From: an uncultured Bacteroidota bacterium
GTDB taxonomy: Bacteria; Bacteroidota; Bacteroidia; Flavobacteriales; Flavobacteriaceae
Length of the DNA: 64,000 nt
Assembly (NCBI GenBank): GCA_913041125.1
Contig: CAJWHM010000007.1
Span: forward strand, 1-64,000
Reading direction: 5' to 3'
Positions within the stretch are counted from its first letter, which is position 1. The number at the start of each line of letters is the position of its first letter. A program made the position numbers and the translations under genes. Under the pieces are notes generated by a model that worked only from the letters and a program-made list of their open reading frames with translations, did not search any database and was not told the DNA's origin. Shown piece by piece: positions 1 to 9,920 of this stretch.

Positions 1-746
1 GCCTTGTTATAGTCGTAATTATTCAAATATTTATTGTGATGTATAATTTCTTTGTATTTATATAAACCTTTAAATATTTTGTTTAAATCGTACCCTTTTG
101 GCAAAAAAACTTTTGCAACATTTCGGCATCCCAAACCAAAATAATGAAGTATGTCATTACCTAAACCGAAAAGATCATCTTCAGTTTCATTTCCATCTAG
201 TATAGCAATACCATTTCTGTTTTTTCTCAAGAGATTTGGATAAGCACTAAAATAGTACTCAAAGTAACGAGCTGAATTATTAGAACCAGTTGCAATTATA
301 GCTTCAAAGTCTAAATTAATTTTAGTAACATAATTAAAACTAGAGCACTTAATTTCATTGTCTAAGAAATCCGTCATATAGGGGAGAAGCACCTCATCTT
401 TTGAAGCGCACTTCACCAAAGCATTGTTCCCAGTAACCCAAACACAAATTATATCATGAAATCCAACCATAGGTATATTTCCTGCAAGAATAAGTCCAAT
501 AACTCGAGGTTTATTTTCAATATATTGATATTTGCTTAACCATTTTTCAATATTTTTTGAATCTAATGTATAAGCCCAACTTTTTAAAGCATTAGTGATA
601 CCTCCTCTAGTAAACCATTTATTTAAAATAATTGACTTTTCAATACAACTGTCCAATTTGGAATATTTTGGATCATTATAAGAATAATTTTTAATGTGAA
701 GCCCAAGATTTATAAGAGCCAAAATTCGTTTTGAGTTAATATTCAT
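1..746 (-). CDS. acyl-CoA reductase, LuxC-like (3' end cut off)
   Basis: The reading frame starts at the ATG at 746 and is still open at the window edge, giving about 248 residues of the N-terminal part. It resembles the LuxC/acyl-CoA reductase family, aldehyde-dehydrogenase-fold enzymes that reduce acyl-CoA to aldehyde with NADPH. Supporting segments are the hydrophobic loop LILAGNIPMVGFHD near residues 86-98, the IIATGSNNSARYFEYYF stretch near 150-166 and GLGCRN near 205-210, where the Cys is a candidate active-site residue. The gene is divergent from a dicluster ferredoxin, a pairing I recall as common in Bacteroidota. I infer a reductase with an iron-sulfur partner; the substrate is unknown. 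The catalytic C-terminal part is outside the window. Confidence 0.8.
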   Translation of the reverse strand, partial: MNINSKRILALINLGLHIKNYSYNDPKYSKLDSCIEKSIILNKWFTRGGITNALKSWAYTLDSKNIEKWLSKYQYIENKPRVIGLILAGNIPMVGFHDIICVWVTGNNALVKCASKDEVLLPYMTDFLDNEIKCSSFNYVTKINLDFEAIIATGSNNSARYFEYYFSAYPNLLRKNRNGIAILDGNETEDDLFGLGNDILHYFGLGCRNVAKVFLPKGYDLNKIFKGLYKYKEIIHHNKYLNNYDYNK

Positions 747-751
747 TTGTC

Positions 752-782
752 TTGTTCAAGAAAAATTAAGGTCTTATTTTTG
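752..782 (+). promoter_or_regulatory. promoter for the ferredoxin gene
   Basis: A -33 TTG lies at 752-754 and a -7 box TATTTTTG at 775-782, separated by 20 nt. This matches the Bacteroidota primary sigma factor consensus (TTG, 17-23 nt, TAnnTTTG). The ferredoxin ATG follows 26 nt after the box. Confidence 0.6.
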
Positions 783-808
783 CACAAATGTAATGAAAGA
801 ATATCGCT

Positions 809-1162
809 ATGGCTATCATTATTACTGACGAATGTATTAATTGCGGAGCATGTGAACCTGAATGTCCTAACACAGCTATTTATGAGGGGGCGGAGGATTG
901 GCGATATCAAGATGGAACTTCATTGTCTGGTGACGTAATATTACCAAACGGTAAAAATATTAACGCAGATGTTTTTCAAGAGCCGGTATCAGACGAAATC
1001 TATTTTATTGTGCCAGATAAATGTACTGAGTGTAAAGGATTTCATGATGAACCGCAGTGTGCTGCGGTTTGCCCTGTTGATTGTTGTGTTCCAGATAATG
1101 ATATTCAAGAATCTGAGGAAACATTACTTGGAAAACAAAAGTTCATGCATCCAGATAGTTAA
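809..1162 (+). CDS. 4Fe-4S dicluster ferredoxin
   Basis: A 117-residue soluble electron carrier. The N-terminal cluster motif has Cys9, Cys12, Cys15 and Cys19 (CxxCxxCxxxC). The second motif has Cys72, Cys75, Cys84 and Cys88, with an eight-residue insert between the second and third Cys, as in Bacteroidota-type dicluster ferredoxins. The start MAIIITDEC is fixed by the conserved N-terminus and by the promoter 26 nt upstream. It is transcribed away from the acyl-CoA reductase gene, so it may donate electrons to that enzyme; this is inference from position. Its last 20 bases overlap the 3' end of the convergent deacetylase gene. Confidence 0.93.
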   Translation: MAIIITDECINCGACEPECPNTAIYEGAEDWRYQDGTSLSGDVILPNGKNINADVFQEPVSDEIYFIVPDKCTECKGFHDEPQCAAVCPVDCCVPDNDIQESEETLLGKQKFMHPDS

Positions 1163-1988
1163 GTATAATTGGGCTTTTCCAATTTATTAGTTCAATTGAA
1201 TTTTCTTTTAGCTTTTTTTTACATTTTTCACTTGTAAAATAACTGTAATCTTTTGATCTCCAGTCTGAACCAAAGTTTGGATGATCTAATGCAATCTGGT
1301 CCATTTCATCAGTTTTTAATGCAGGGTGAATCAATAAAAATGAAATACCTTCAGCTAATTCATCTATAACATTATCATAAAAACTAAAAAGACCTTTACT
1401 TTGGAAAATATCATACGAACCCATAAAAACTGATTCAAAGCAAGTCGACTCAGGTAAAACAAATTTATTTGGATCTTCACCTACAAGTTTGATTAATTTT
1501 TTGCTTAAAAAAATGGGTAATTTATATTCTTTGCCAAGCTTAATATAAATATCAATTAAATCTTGTCTCAAGCCTAAAGTAAACATATGCGAATCTAGGT
1601 GGGAAGGCTTTAAGCCCATATTTAAAACTATTTCAATTTGTGTTTTTAGTTCTATATATACCTCATCTGCTTTGGCATTTTTTTTTATTAAATCTCTCTT
1701 CGGGTATAAATATCCATTTTCATTAACTAAAGAACTTACTTTACTAGGGGCTGCACATGGTTTAAATGGGTAGTTTTTCCATTCCCCCGTTAAAGTGAGG
1801 TGTATTCCATAGTCTAATTCAGGGTTTGAAAGACAAAATTTTGCCATATCGAAGTACCAAGGGCATGGCACCATAAGACTAGTTGAGCTTATACTACCAT
1901 TTATCATTCCTAGTTGAGTAGCTTTATTTTCTGCCCATGATAGACCAGCATCGTCAGCATGGATCATTAAATATTTTTTTGATTTCAT
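1143..1988 (-). CDS. YdjC/ChbG-family carbohydrate deacetylase
   Basis: A 281-residue cytoplasmic protein of the YdjC-like family, metal-dependent TIM-barrel-like enzymes that remove acetyl groups from sugars (ChbG acts on chito-oligosaccharides). Metal-binding and catalytic elements are visible: HADDAGLS at residues 10-17 (Asp12, Asp13), [11 protein letters not shown] around His63, and SHLDSHM with His130 and His134. No signal peptide is present. Its 3' end overlaps the ferredoxin gene by 20 bp, and its 5' end is divergent from ychF with about 70 bp between them. Family assignment is solid; the real substrate cannot be read from the sequence. Confidence 0.87.
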   Translation of the reverse strand: MKSKKYLMIHADDAGLSWAENKATQLGMINGSISSTSLMVPCPWYFDMAKFCLSNPELDYGIHLTLTGEWKNYPFKPCAAPSKVSSLVNENGYLYPKRDLIKKNAKADEVYIELKTQIEIVLNMGLKPSHLDSHMFTLGLRQDLIDIYIKLGKEYKLPIFLSKKLIKLVGEDPNKFVLPESTCFESVFMGSYDIFQSKGLFSFYDNVIDELAEGISFLLIHPALKTDEMDQIALDHPNFGSDWRSKDYSYFTSEKCKKKLKENSIELINWKSPIILNYLDA

Positions 1989-2038
1989 TTTTTGTTTTGC
2001 TCTTTAATAGAAAAATAAAAATAACAAAAAAGAAAACC

Positions 2039-2046
2039 TATTTTTG
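2039..2046 (+). promoter_or_regulatory. -7 box of the ychF promoter
   Basis: TATTTTTG fits TAnnTTTG and sits 13 nt before the ychF ATG, implying a 5' leader under 10 nt. No TTG is found at the right distance upstream. Confidence 0.45.
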
Positions 2047-2059
2047 CAAAAAAAAATAT

Positions 2060-3154
2060 ATGAAAGCTGGTATAGTGGGTCTGCCAAATGTTGGAAAATC
2101 AACACTATTCAATTGTTTGTCAAGTGCGAAAGCACAAAGTGCAAATTTTCCTTTTTGTACAATTGAACCAAATTTAGGTGTAGTAAATGTTCCTGATCCA
2201 CGACTCGAAACTTTAGAACGGTTGGTAAAACCTGAGAAAGTTCAGCCTGCTACTGTTGAAATTGTCGATATTGCAGGTTTGGTAAAGGGGGCGAGTAAAG
2301 GAGAAGGACTAGGGAATCAATTTTTGGCAAATATCCGTGAAACCGATGCTATTATTCATGTTTTACGCTGTTTTGATAATGACAATATTGTTCATGTAGA
2401 TGGTTCAGTGGATCCAATAAGAGACAAAGAAACCATAGATATTGAATTACAATTAAAGGACCTTGAGACTGTAGAAAAAAAACTTGAAAAGACGGGTCGT
2501 TCGGCTCGAACAGGAAATAAAGAAGCTCTTAAAGAGCAAGAAGTATTAGAAGTAGTTAAAAGTGCTTTGGAATCTGCTAAAAATGTGAGGAGTCTGGAAC
2601 TAAAAGAAGAGGTTCGTCTTAAATTTATCAAACCCTTACAGTTGATTACTGATAAACCTGTACTTTATGTTTGTAATGTAGATGAAGGCTCTGCAAAGAC
2701 TGGTAATAATTATGTAGAACAAGTTAAAAATGACCTAACAGAAGAATCAGCAGGTTTATTATTACTCGCAGTAAGTACAGAGGCTGATATAAATGAATTA
2801 GAAAGCTTTGAAGAACGCCAAATGTTTTTAGAAGATTTAGGACTTGAAGAAGCAGGGGCTCCAAAGTTAATTAGAGCGGCCTATACCTTACTAAATCAGC
2901 AAACATACTTTACAGCAGGAGAAAAAGAAGTTCGGGCTTGGACTATACCTATTGGTAATACAGCCCCCCAGGCAGCTGGTGTTATTCATACTGATTTTGA
3001 AAAGGGATTTATTAGAGCAGAAGTAATAAGTTATTCAGATTATGCTCATTACGGCTCAGAAAATAAAGTTAAAGAAGCAGGTAAAATGCGTATAGAAGGG
3101 AAAGACTATATCGTTAAAGATGGAGACGTTATGCACTTTCGTTTTAACGTTTAG
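2060..3154 (+). CDS. ychF: redox-regulated ATPase YchF (OLA1 family)
   Basis: 364 residues, the normal length of this universally conserved P-loop NTPase, which binds ATP rather than GTP and associates with ribosomes. The P-loop GLPNVGKST is at residues 7-15, the switch region EIVDIAGLVKGASKGEGLGN follows, and the C-terminal TGS domain contains the family segments AYTLLNQQTYFTAGEKEVRAW and KDYIVKDGDVMHFRFNV. I chose the ATG at 2060 because the family begins MKAGIVGLPNVGKST. The open frame extends 41 codons upstream, but that stretch is low-complexity and overlaps the divergent gene and the promoter. Confidence 0.97.
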   Translation: MKAGIVGLPNVGKSTLFNCLSSAKAQSANFPFCTIEPNLGVVNVPDPRLETLERLVKPEKVQPATVEIVDIAGLVKGASKGEGLGNQFLANIRETDAIIHVLRCFDNDNIVHVDGSVDPIRDKETIDIELQLKDLETVEKKLEKTGRSARTGNKEALKEQEVLEVVKSALESAKNVRSLELKEEVRLKFIKPLQLITDKPVLYVCNVDEGSAKTGNNYVEQVKNDLTEESAGLLLLAVSTEADINELESFEERQMFLEDLGLEEAGAPKLIRAAYTLLNQQTYFTAGEKEVRAWTIPIGNTAPQAAGVIHTDFEKGFIRAEVISYSDYAHYGSENKVKEAGKMRIEGKDYIVKDGDVMHFRFNV

Positions 3155-3162
3155 AAATTATT

Positions 3163-3801
3163 ATGCTGCTTTCTCATTCTCAATTCAGAATACTGATTTT
3201 CATAATTGGGTTTACAGCAATAGTTGCAGATATTATAAACACCTTTGCCTTTTTTATACTTAAGCCTTTTTGTTCTGCAACAATAATGGTCTATTCACTT
3301 TCTTGTAGGAATCCAACTTTAAAGAAATATCCTTTACAAATAAGTATTGGATTATTTTTTTGTCTTTTAGGTGACATTTTTTTGCTTTTAGAAATCTTTT
3401 TTATCTACGGATTAGTCTCTTTTTTAATTTCACATTTGATTTTTCTTTTTGCTTTCATTAAAAGACAAGGGTGGCAATGGCGACCTAAAATTATTTTAGT
3501 TTTACTTCCCATTGCTGCGGCTATTTTTATTTTCATTTCAAAGGATTTAGGTGATCTATACATCCCTGTAATGATTTATCTAATCGTTATTTTACTTATG
3601 AGTTGGCAAGGGTGGGCAATGACTTTAAATCCAAAATTAAAACAGCATCGCTTTTTGGGCTTGGCTGTTTCACTTTTTTTATTTTCTGATGCATTAATTG
3701 CAATCAATAAATTTTCTTACAATTTATCATTTTCAGGTGCTTTGATCCTTTCTAGTTATTGGCTATCAATTTACCTTATAGCCGATTCCGCTACACGATA
3801 A
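3163..3801 (+). CDS. lysoplasmalogenase (YhhN/TMEM86 family membrane protein)
   Basis: A 212-residue integral membrane protein with about seven or eight hydrophobic segments and little soluble sequence. Family hallmarks are the LLGDIFLLLE segment near residue 67, and FSDALIAINKF plus the final LILSSYWLSIYLIADS near the C-terminus. The YhhN/TMEM86 family hydrolyses the vinyl-ether bond of lysoplasmalogens in studied members; the bacterial substrate is uncertain. It begins 8 nt after the ychF stop codon on the same strand, so the two are probably co-transcribed. It ends 6 nt before the convergent hydrolase gene. Confidence 0.78.
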   Translation: MLLSHSQFRILIFIIGFTAIVADIINTFAFFILKPFCSATIMVYSLSCRNPTLKKYPLQISIGLFFCLLGDIFLLLEIFFIYGLVSFLISHLIFLFAFIKRQGWQWRPKIILVLLPIAAAIFIFISKDLGDLYIPVMIYLIVILLMSWQGWAMTLNPKLKQHRFLGLAVSLFLFSDALIAINKFSYNLSFSGALILSSYWLSIYLIADSATR

Positions 3802-3807
3802 ATAAAT

Positions 3808-4959
3808 TTAATTCTCATTAGTAGGGCTATCCTTCAAAATTGTTTTTAAAAAAGTAATTTCTTCTTTTGAAAATGGACTTTTATCTTTGTTATATATATC
3901 ATGATGCCAAACTTTAGGCATAGAGTCAAAGGAGGTAGTCCAAGAGGACCAAGGAAATATAGTATTGGTTTTTCCTGCTACAAAACCCCAATTAATGGCA
4001 TGAATTTCATTTTCTTTAAATAATGGGAGAATTGAATCAAAAGTACTGCCAAAAGAACGTGCTAAATATTCGGTACAGATTATTGGCCGGTTATATTTTT
4101 TTAATTCCTTGATTTTAATTTGTGTGACCTTGGGATTGTCATAGCTATGAAATGAAATAATATCTGAATTTTCAACCATAAACCGTTCAAGAGGTCTCAT
4201 TTTTTCTGGTGTTCCCCAAAGTTCAGGATCACCTTTCCAGAGTCCTATAGTAAGGGGTTGTGAAGGATTCACTTCACGTGCCCAACGGACTACCTTTTTT
4301 AACAAAGCAAATGTGTAGGTATATTTGTCTTTTAATTCCAGTTCTGCATACTCAGGTTGAGTAGCGACATTATCAGGCTCATTATACAAATCCCAGCCAA
4401 TGACACGTGAGTCCTGAGCAAAATGACTTACAACACCTTTGATATAATTTTTTAGTTCGTGGTGTCGGAGAGAATCTCCTAAAATTAATGCCCCTGGCGC
4501 TTGCACCCATCCTGAATTGTGAACGAATGGAGTGGGATCAGGTTGTTTTCCTAATTTAGGTAAAGGATGCCATACATCATCGAGTAGTACGAATAAGGTT
4601 TTAATTTTGTATTTGTCAGCAGTATCTAAATAAGTGTTTAATCTATTCAAAAACCCTAAAGAGTCTTGATCCCATAATAAATTATGGAGGTAAACACGAT
4701 GCATTTTCATACCTAATTCAGCTGACCAGCTCAATTCTTTTTCTATAGTACTTAGATCATATGTGGCTTCTTGAAAGAATTCAAGCTGATTTACTGCTGT
4801 ACTTGGATTAAAATTAGTTCCCGCCATCCAGCCTTCATTTTTATGCCATTCCCAGGCTTTTTCTTCAGACCATCTCTTGCCATAGGGTTGTTTGATTGTT
4901 TTTTGGCATTGTATAAAAAATAGAGTAAAGGGAGCGAGTATTAAAAAAATATTTTTCAT
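3808..4959 (-). CDS. secreted glycoside hydrolase, GH5-like (clan GH-A fold), lipoprotein
   Basis: A 383-residue protein with an N-terminal hydrophobic signal ending in the lipobox FIQC (Cys18), so probably anchored to a membrane outside the cytoplasm. The (beta/alpha)8 glycosidase signature is clear: GWDLYNEPD with acid/base Glu194, HSYDNP near 271, and ICTEYLARS with nucleophile candidate Glu297. The overall pattern resembles Bacteroidota enzymes annotated as cellulase-family or beta-xylanase; the polysaccharide is unknown. It is downstream of the Dabb gene by 14 bp on the same strand. No SusC/D pair or other polysaccharide-utilisation genes are nearby, so it is an isolated hydrolase here. 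Confidence 0.78.
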   Translation of the reverse strand: MKNIFLILAPFTLFFIQCQKTIKQPYGKRWSEEKAWEWHKNEGWMAGTNFNPSTAVNQLEFFQEATYDLSTIEKELSWSAELGMKMHRVYLHNLLWDQDSLGFLNRLNTYLDTADKYKIKTLFVLLDDVWHPLPKLGKQPDPTPFVHNSGWVQAPGALILGDSLRHHELKNYIKGVVSHFAQDSRVIGWDLYNEPDNVATQPEYAELELKDKYTYTFALLKKVVRWAREVNPSQPLTIGLWKGDPELWGTPEKMRPLERFMVENSDIISFHSYDNPKVTQIKIKELKKYNRPIICTEYLARSFGSTFDSILPLFKENEIHAINWGFVAGKTNTIFPWSSWTTSFDSMPKVWHHDIYNKDKSPFSKEEITFLKTILKDSPTNEN

Positions 4960-4973
4960 GATTTATAGTTTTT

Positions 4974-5318
4974 TTAGGAAAGGGAGAGAGAATCATTTAC
5001 TAAAACACGTTCCCAAAGATGAGCAGCTTCCTTAATAAATAATTGGTGTGTAGGATCGTTTTGATATTTATTCTGTGCTTCTATATCGGGAAAACTCATA
5101 GTGTAACAGTAAGTAAAAGAGTTGTCTATAACTTCTCTTTTTTCCGTATTGGCAGGAATCCCCAGATGATTTGAAATAGCTTGTGGGTTGGTTGTGATTA
5201 ATTTTTTAAGAGCAGTTTCAAATTCATCTCTATGAGCTTTATTATTTGGTTCTTTAAGCCAAAATAAAACAATATGTAATAAAGGACCAGTTGTGTTTTC
5301 AATAGAGGAGTTTGCCAT
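4974..5318 (-). CDS. Dabb (stress-responsive alpha/beta barrel) protein
   Basis: A 114-residue protein with the dimeric alpha/beta barrel pattern: LLHIVLFWLKEPNN near residues 13-26, and a C-terminal DPTHQLFIKEAAHLWERVLVND segment. This ferredoxin-like fold is used by small dimeric enzymes and stress proteins of mixed function. It precedes the glycoside hydrolase by 14 bp and probably shares its transcript. The biochemical role is unknown; a link to the sugar hydrolase is inference from position only. Confidence 0.8.
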   Translation of the reverse strand: MANSSIENTTGPLLHIVLFWLKEPNNKAHRDEFETALKKLITTNPQAISNHLGIPANTEKREVIDNSFTYCYTMSFPDIEAQNKYQNDPTHQLFIKEAAHLWERVLVNDSLSLS

Positions 5319-5462
5319 AAAATTGTTTCAACTTTTTATAGTTAGTAATGTATTTAATTAAAATTAAACTTTTTAACAAAATAAGTCTAATAATTGTTGA
5401 TTTCTTGCTGTATTCGCATCTGTTTTTAAGAGTTCAATCTCCTATATTAGCTCATTATACTT

Positions 5463-7331
5463 ATGAAAGGAACAACCACCTACACTGAAGAAAATATACG
5501 TTCTCTCGATTGGAAAGAACATATCCGAATGCGTCCAGGTATGTATATTGGAAAGTTGGGTGATGGCTCTTCTCCAGATGATGGAATTTATATCCTTTTA
5601 AAAGAAGTTCTAGATAATTGTATTGATGAATTTGTCATGGGCGCTGGAAAGACTATTGAAATAAAAATAAAAGAAAATACCGTTACTGTTCGAGATTTTG
5701 GAAGAGGTATACCACTTGGGAAAGTTGTCGATGTAGTTTCTAAAATGAATACAGGAGGTAAATATGATTCAAGAGCATTCAAAAAATCTGTAGGGCTTAA
5801 TGGGGTTGGAACAAAAGCTGTAAATGCACTATCTGAAATTTTTATTGTAGAATCAAATAGAGATAAAGAAACTAAAAAAGCAAAATTTGAATATGGTGAT
5901 TTGATTGATGATTCTCCAATTGAGGCCTCTAGCAAAAGAAGAGGAACAAAGGTTTTTTTTATACCTGACGGGAAAATATTTAAAAATTATAAATATAGAA
6001 GGGAATATGTTGAGCGCATGATTAAAAATTATGTGTATCTAAACCCTGGTCTTACAATTGATTTTAATGATGACAAATTTTATTCTGAAAATGGTTTAAA
6101 AGACCTATTAATGGATCATACAAATGAAAATGATTTATTATACCCAATTATACATTTAAAAGGTGATGATATAGAGGTTGCAATTAGTCATAGTAAAACA
6201 CAATATAGTGAGGAATATCACTCTTTTGTGAATGGACAACACACTACACAAGGAGGAACTCACCAGGCAGCATTCAGAGAAGGATTAGTAAAAACAATAA
6301 GAGAGCATTTTGGAAAAAATTATGAGGCCTCAGACATAAGAAAATCTATAATATCCGCAATTAGCATAAAAGTGATGGAGCCTGTTTTTGAATCACAAAC
6401 TAAAACAAAATTAGGGTCAACTGACATGGGTGGAGGAATGCCCACTGTAAGGTCTTATATTATAGACTTTCTAGGCACACAATTAGATAATTTTTTACAT
6501 AAAAATACGGCAGTATCTGAATTAATTCAAAGAAAAATTATACAGGCTGAAAAAGAGCGAAAAGAATTATCCGGTATACGCAAATTGGCGAAAGAGCGAG
6601 CAAAAAAGGCAAGCTTACACAATAAAAAACTTCGAGATTGTAGAGTTCATCTGCCTGACTTAAAGAAGGATCGCCGTTTAGACTCTACTTTATTTATTAC
6701 AGAGGGAGACTCAGCTAGTGGTTCAATTACCAAGTCTAGAGATGTAAATACCCAAGCTGTATTTAGTTTACGAGGCAAACCATTAAACAGCTTTGGGATG
6801 AGTAAAAAAATCGTATATGAAAATGAAGAGTTTAATTTACTTCAAGCTGCTTTAAATATTGAAGAAAGTTTGGAGGATTTACGTTATAATAATATTGTAA
6901 TAGCCACAGATGCCGATGTTGACGGCATGCATATACGTTTACTTCTTATAACCTTCTTTCTACAATTTTTCCCAGAGCTTATTAAAGAAGGACATCTTTA
7001 TATACTACAAACTCCATTATTTAGAGTTAGGGATAAAAAAGAAACAATCTACTGTTATAGTGAAATTGAGAGGAAAGATGCTATGGAAAAACTTAAAGGA
7101 AAACCAGAAATAACCAGATTCAAAGGATTAGGTGAAATTTCACCTGATGAGTTTAAATATTTTATAGGAGATGATATTCGACTAGATCCTGTAATGTTAG
7201 ACAAGAACACAACCATTGAAGAGTTATTATTATTCTACATGGGTAAAAATACTCCAGAAAGACAAAAATTTATTATAAATAATCTTAAAGTAGAACTAGA
7301 TTTCATTGAGAATGAAATGTCATTATCATAG
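5463..7331 (+). CDS. parE: DNA topoisomerase IV subunit B
   Basis: A 622-residue GHKL ATPase/TOPRIM subunit of type IIA topoisomerase. In order: ATPase domain with RMRPGMYIG (about 21-29), [12 protein letters not shown], the glycine-rich [14 protein letters not shown], then the transducer, then TOPRIM with ITEGDSASG (Glu414) and [11 protein letters not shown] near 483. It pairs with parC, which starts 3 nt after its stop codon, forming the A2B2 enzyme that decatenates chromosomes. I assign ParE rather than GyrB because of the length, the absence of the long GyrB insert and the adjacency to an atypical ParC. A second pair elsewhere in the genome would be expected to encode gyrase. Confidence 0.93.
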   Translation: MKGTTTYTEENIRSLDWKEHIRMRPGMYIGKLGDGSSPDDGIYILLKEVLDNCIDEFVMGAGKTIEIKIKENTVTVRDFGRGIPLGKVVDVVSKMNTGGKYDSRAFKKSVGLNGVGTKAVNALSEIFIVESNRDKETKKAKFEYGDLIDDSPIEASSKRRGTKVFFIPDGKIFKNYKYRREYVERMIKNYVYLNPGLTIDFNDDKFYSENGLKDLLMDHTNENDLLYPIIHLKGDDIEVAISHSKTQYSEEYHSFVNGQHTTQGGTHQAAFREGLVKTIREHFGKNYEASDIRKSIISAISIKVMEPVFESQTKTKLGSTDMGGGMPTVRSYIIDFLGTQLDNFLHKNTAVSELIQRKIIQAEKERKELSGIRKLAKERAKKASLHNKKLRDCRVHLPDLKKDRRLDSTLFITEGDSASGSITKSRDVNTQAVFSLRGKPLNSFGMSKKIVYENEEFNLLQAALNIEESLEDLRYNNIVIATDADVDGMHIRLLLITFFLQFFPELIKEGHLYILQTPLFRVRDKKETIYCYSEIERKDAMEKLKGKPEITRFKGLGEISPDEFKYFIGDDIRLDPVMLDKNTTIEELLLFYMGKNTPERQKFIINNLKVELDFIENEMSLS

Positions 7332-7334
7332 TAA

Positions 7335-9917
7335 ATGAACGAGGAAGAAGAACTTATTGATTTACAAACGAGTGATTCATTAAAGCGGGTAACAGGCATG
7401 TATAAAGACTGGTTCCTGGATTACGCTTCATATGTAATTCTCGAAAGGGCAGTGCCTGCAATTGAAGATGGATTGAAGCCTGTTCAACGCCGAATCCTTC
7501 ATTCAATGAAGGATCTAGACGATGGGCGTTATAATAAAGTTGCAAATATTGTTGGCCATACAATGCAATATCATCCTCATGGTGATGCAAGTATAGGAGA
7601 TGCTATGGTTCAAATTGGTCAAAAAGAGTTGCTAATTGATATGCAAGGAAATTGGGGGAATATATTTACGGGTGATAGTGCTGCTGCCTCTAGATATATA
7701 GAAGCTCGACTCTCTAAATTTGCCTTAGAAGTAGTATTTAGTCCTAAAGTAACAGATTGGCAATTATCATATGATGGAAGAAAAAAAGAGCCCGTTCATT
7801 TACCTATTAAATTTCCTTTATTACTAGCTCAGGGAGCAGAAGGTATAGCTGTAGGGTTATCAACAAAGATCTTGCCTCACAATTTTAATGAGCTTTTAAG
7901 TAGTAGTATTCAACATTTGAAGGGAAAAAAAATTTCGATTTATCCTGATTTTCAAACAGGAGGAATCATTGATGTTCAAAATTATAATGATGGGCAAAGA
8001 GGGGGAAAAATTCGAGTAAGAGCAAGAATTAATCAATTAGATAAAAAGACTTTAGTTATTAATGAAATTCCTTTTGGAACAAATACATCCTCATTAATTG
8101 ATAGTATTTTAAAAGCTAATGACCAAGGTAAAATTAAAATCAAGCGCATTGAAGATAATACTTCTTCCCAAGTTGAAATTTTAATACATCTGCCAAATGA
8201 TATTTCTCCTGATAAAACCATTGACGCACTTTATGCCTTTACTGGTTGTGAAACTTCATTATCCCCTTTAGGCTGCCTTATTATAGACAATAAGCCAAAT
8301 TTCATGGGAGTAACTGAAATGTTGAAAATTTCTACAGATCATACGGTACAATTATTAAAAAGAGAACTTGAAGTTCAGCTTAAAGATTTGGAAAACCAAT
8401 GGCATTATTCTTCACTTGAGAGGATATTCATAGAAAATAAAATTTATCGTGATATTGAATTAGCTGAAACTTGGGAAGAAGTCATCTCTTTTATTTCTAA
8501 AGGATTACAACCTCACATTGGTGATTTAAAACGTGAAATTACTAATGATGATATCGTAAAGCTTACTGAAATTAAAATAAAGCGAATTTCTAAGTTTGAT
8601 TTAGATAAAGCTCAACAAAAAATAGAGTCACTTGAAGCTGACATATCAGAGGTTAAAAACAATTTGAAACACCTAATTGATTTTGCAATTCGATATTTCA
8701 CACATTTAAAGAAAACCTATGGTAGTGACAAAGAGCGTAAATCTGAAATTCGGATATTTGATGATGTTGATGCAAAAAAAGTAGTTGTAAGAAATCAAAA
8801 ACTTTATGTAAATAGAGTGGAAGGGTTCATTGGCACAACCCTTAGAAAGGACGAAATGGTTTGTGAATGTTCCGATATTGATGACATTATTGTTTTTACA
8901 GAAGAAGGTAAAATGTTGGTAGTTAAGGTTGATAGTAAAGTTTTTGTAGGTAAAAATATTATTCATGCTGCAGTTTTTAAAAAGAAAGACCAGCGCACTA
9001 TTTACAACATGATTTATAGAGATGGTAAAGGGGGCACTTCTTATATCAAGCGTTTTGCTGTTACTGGAGTAACACGAGAAAAAATTTATGATTTAACCCA
9101 AGGTAAACCTCAATCTAGTGTTTTATATTTTTCTGCGAATCTTAATGGGGAAGCAGAAATAGTCACTATTCTTTTAAGAAATAATGGCAATATTAAAAAA
9201 CTTAAATGGGACTTAGATTTCGCTGATCTTCAAATTAAAGGGAGAGCGGTCAGAGGAAACACTGTGACAAAATATTCAATTAGAAAAGTTGAATTAAAAG
9301 AGAAGGGCGTATCAACCCTAAAACCAAGAAAAATTTGGTTTGATGAAACAATTAGAAGGTTAAATTTAGAAGAGAGGGGTAAGTTACTCGGAGCATTCAA
9401 AGGAGATGATAAATTATTAATTTGTAGTTGTCAAGGCACAATAAAGGCTGTTACTCCTGAGTTGAGTCTCCATTTTGATGATAATATTTATCATATAGAA
9501 AAGTGGAATCCAAAAAAGCCTTTAACTGCAATTTATTTTGACATTGATAAGCAACGATATTTTATCAAACGATTTGTAATTGAGAATTCAGACAAAGAAG
9601 ATAGTTTTATAAAAGAAAATGGAGAGCTGGTATATTTTGTCTCTGAATGGAGACCTGTTATTAAAATCATATTCGAAAAACCAAGAGGAAAATCCCACTT
9701 AAAACCATTAGAAGTTAATGCTGAAGAATTCATATCCGTAAAAGGATTTAAAGCTTTGGGAAATCAAATCACGTCAAATAAAATAAAAAGAGTTGAGCTA
9801 AAGGAGGCCTTAGACTATAAAGAGGAAGAAATAGAAAATCCATTAGAGATAGAAGTAAAACAAAACGAGATTGTAAGTGGTCTTGATGATCAAAATCAAA
9901 TAAAAATTGATTTTTAG
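7335..9917 (+). CDS. parC: DNA topoisomerase IV subunit A
   Basis: An 860-residue DNA breakage-reunion subunit. The N-terminal winged helix carries DGLKPVQRRILHSM near residues 46-59, QYHPHGDASIGDAM near 76-90, and ASRYIEARL with catalytic Tyr121. A central coiled coil is visible around 330-460 and the C-terminal half is a beta-propeller-like DNA-wrapping domain without an obvious GyrA box, which supports ParC. The very acidic tail ends EIEVKQNEIVSGLDDQNQIKIDF. It is co-transcribed with parE (3 nt gap) and ends 3 nt before a convergent small gene. Confidence 0.93.
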   Translation: MNEEEELIDLQTSDSLKRVTGMYKDWFLDYASYVILERAVPAIEDGLKPVQRRILHSMKDLDDGRYNKVANIVGHTMQYHPHGDASIGDAMVQIGQKELLIDMQGNWGNIFTGDSAAASRYIEARLSKFALEVVFSPKVTDWQLSYDGRKKEPVHLPIKFPLLLAQGAEGIAVGLSTKILPHNFNELLSSSIQHLKGKKISIYPDFQTGGIIDVQNYNDGQRGGKIRVRARINQLDKKTLVINEIPFGTNTSSLIDSILKANDQGKIKIKRIEDNTSSQVEILIHLPNDISPDKTIDALYAFTGCETSLSPLGCLIIDNKPNFMGVTEMLKISTDHTVQLLKRELEVQLKDLENQWHYSSLERIFIENKIYRDIELAETWEEVISFISKGLQPHIGDLKREITNDDIVKLTEIKIKRISKFDLDKAQQKIESLEADISEVKNNLKHLIDFAIRYFTHLKKTYGSDKERKSEIRIFDDVDAKKVVVRNQKLYVNRVEGFIGTTLRKDEMVCECSDIDDIIVFTEEGKMLVVKVDSKVFVGKNIIHAAVFKKKDQRTIYNMIYRDGKGGTSYIKRFAVTGVTREKIYDLTQGKPQSSVLYFSANLNGEAEIVTILLRNNGNIKKLKWDLDFADLQIKGRAVRGNTVTKYSIRKVELKEKGVSTLKPRKIWFDETIRRLNLEERGKLLGAFKGDDKLLICSCQGTIKAVTPELSLHFDDNIYHIEKWNPKKPLTAIYFDIDKQRYFIKRFVIENSDKEDSFIKENGELVYFVSEWRPVIKIIFEKPRGKSHLKPLEVNAEEFISVKGFKALGNQITSNKIKRVELKEALDYKEEEIENPLEIEVKQNEIVSGLDDQNQIKIDF

Positions 9918-9920
9918 TAA

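Noticed and set aside
1937-2059. In-frame upstream extension of ychF by 41 codons
   Set aside because: It overlaps the divergent gene's 5' end and the promoter, is low-complexity, and the family begins exactly at the ATG at 2060.
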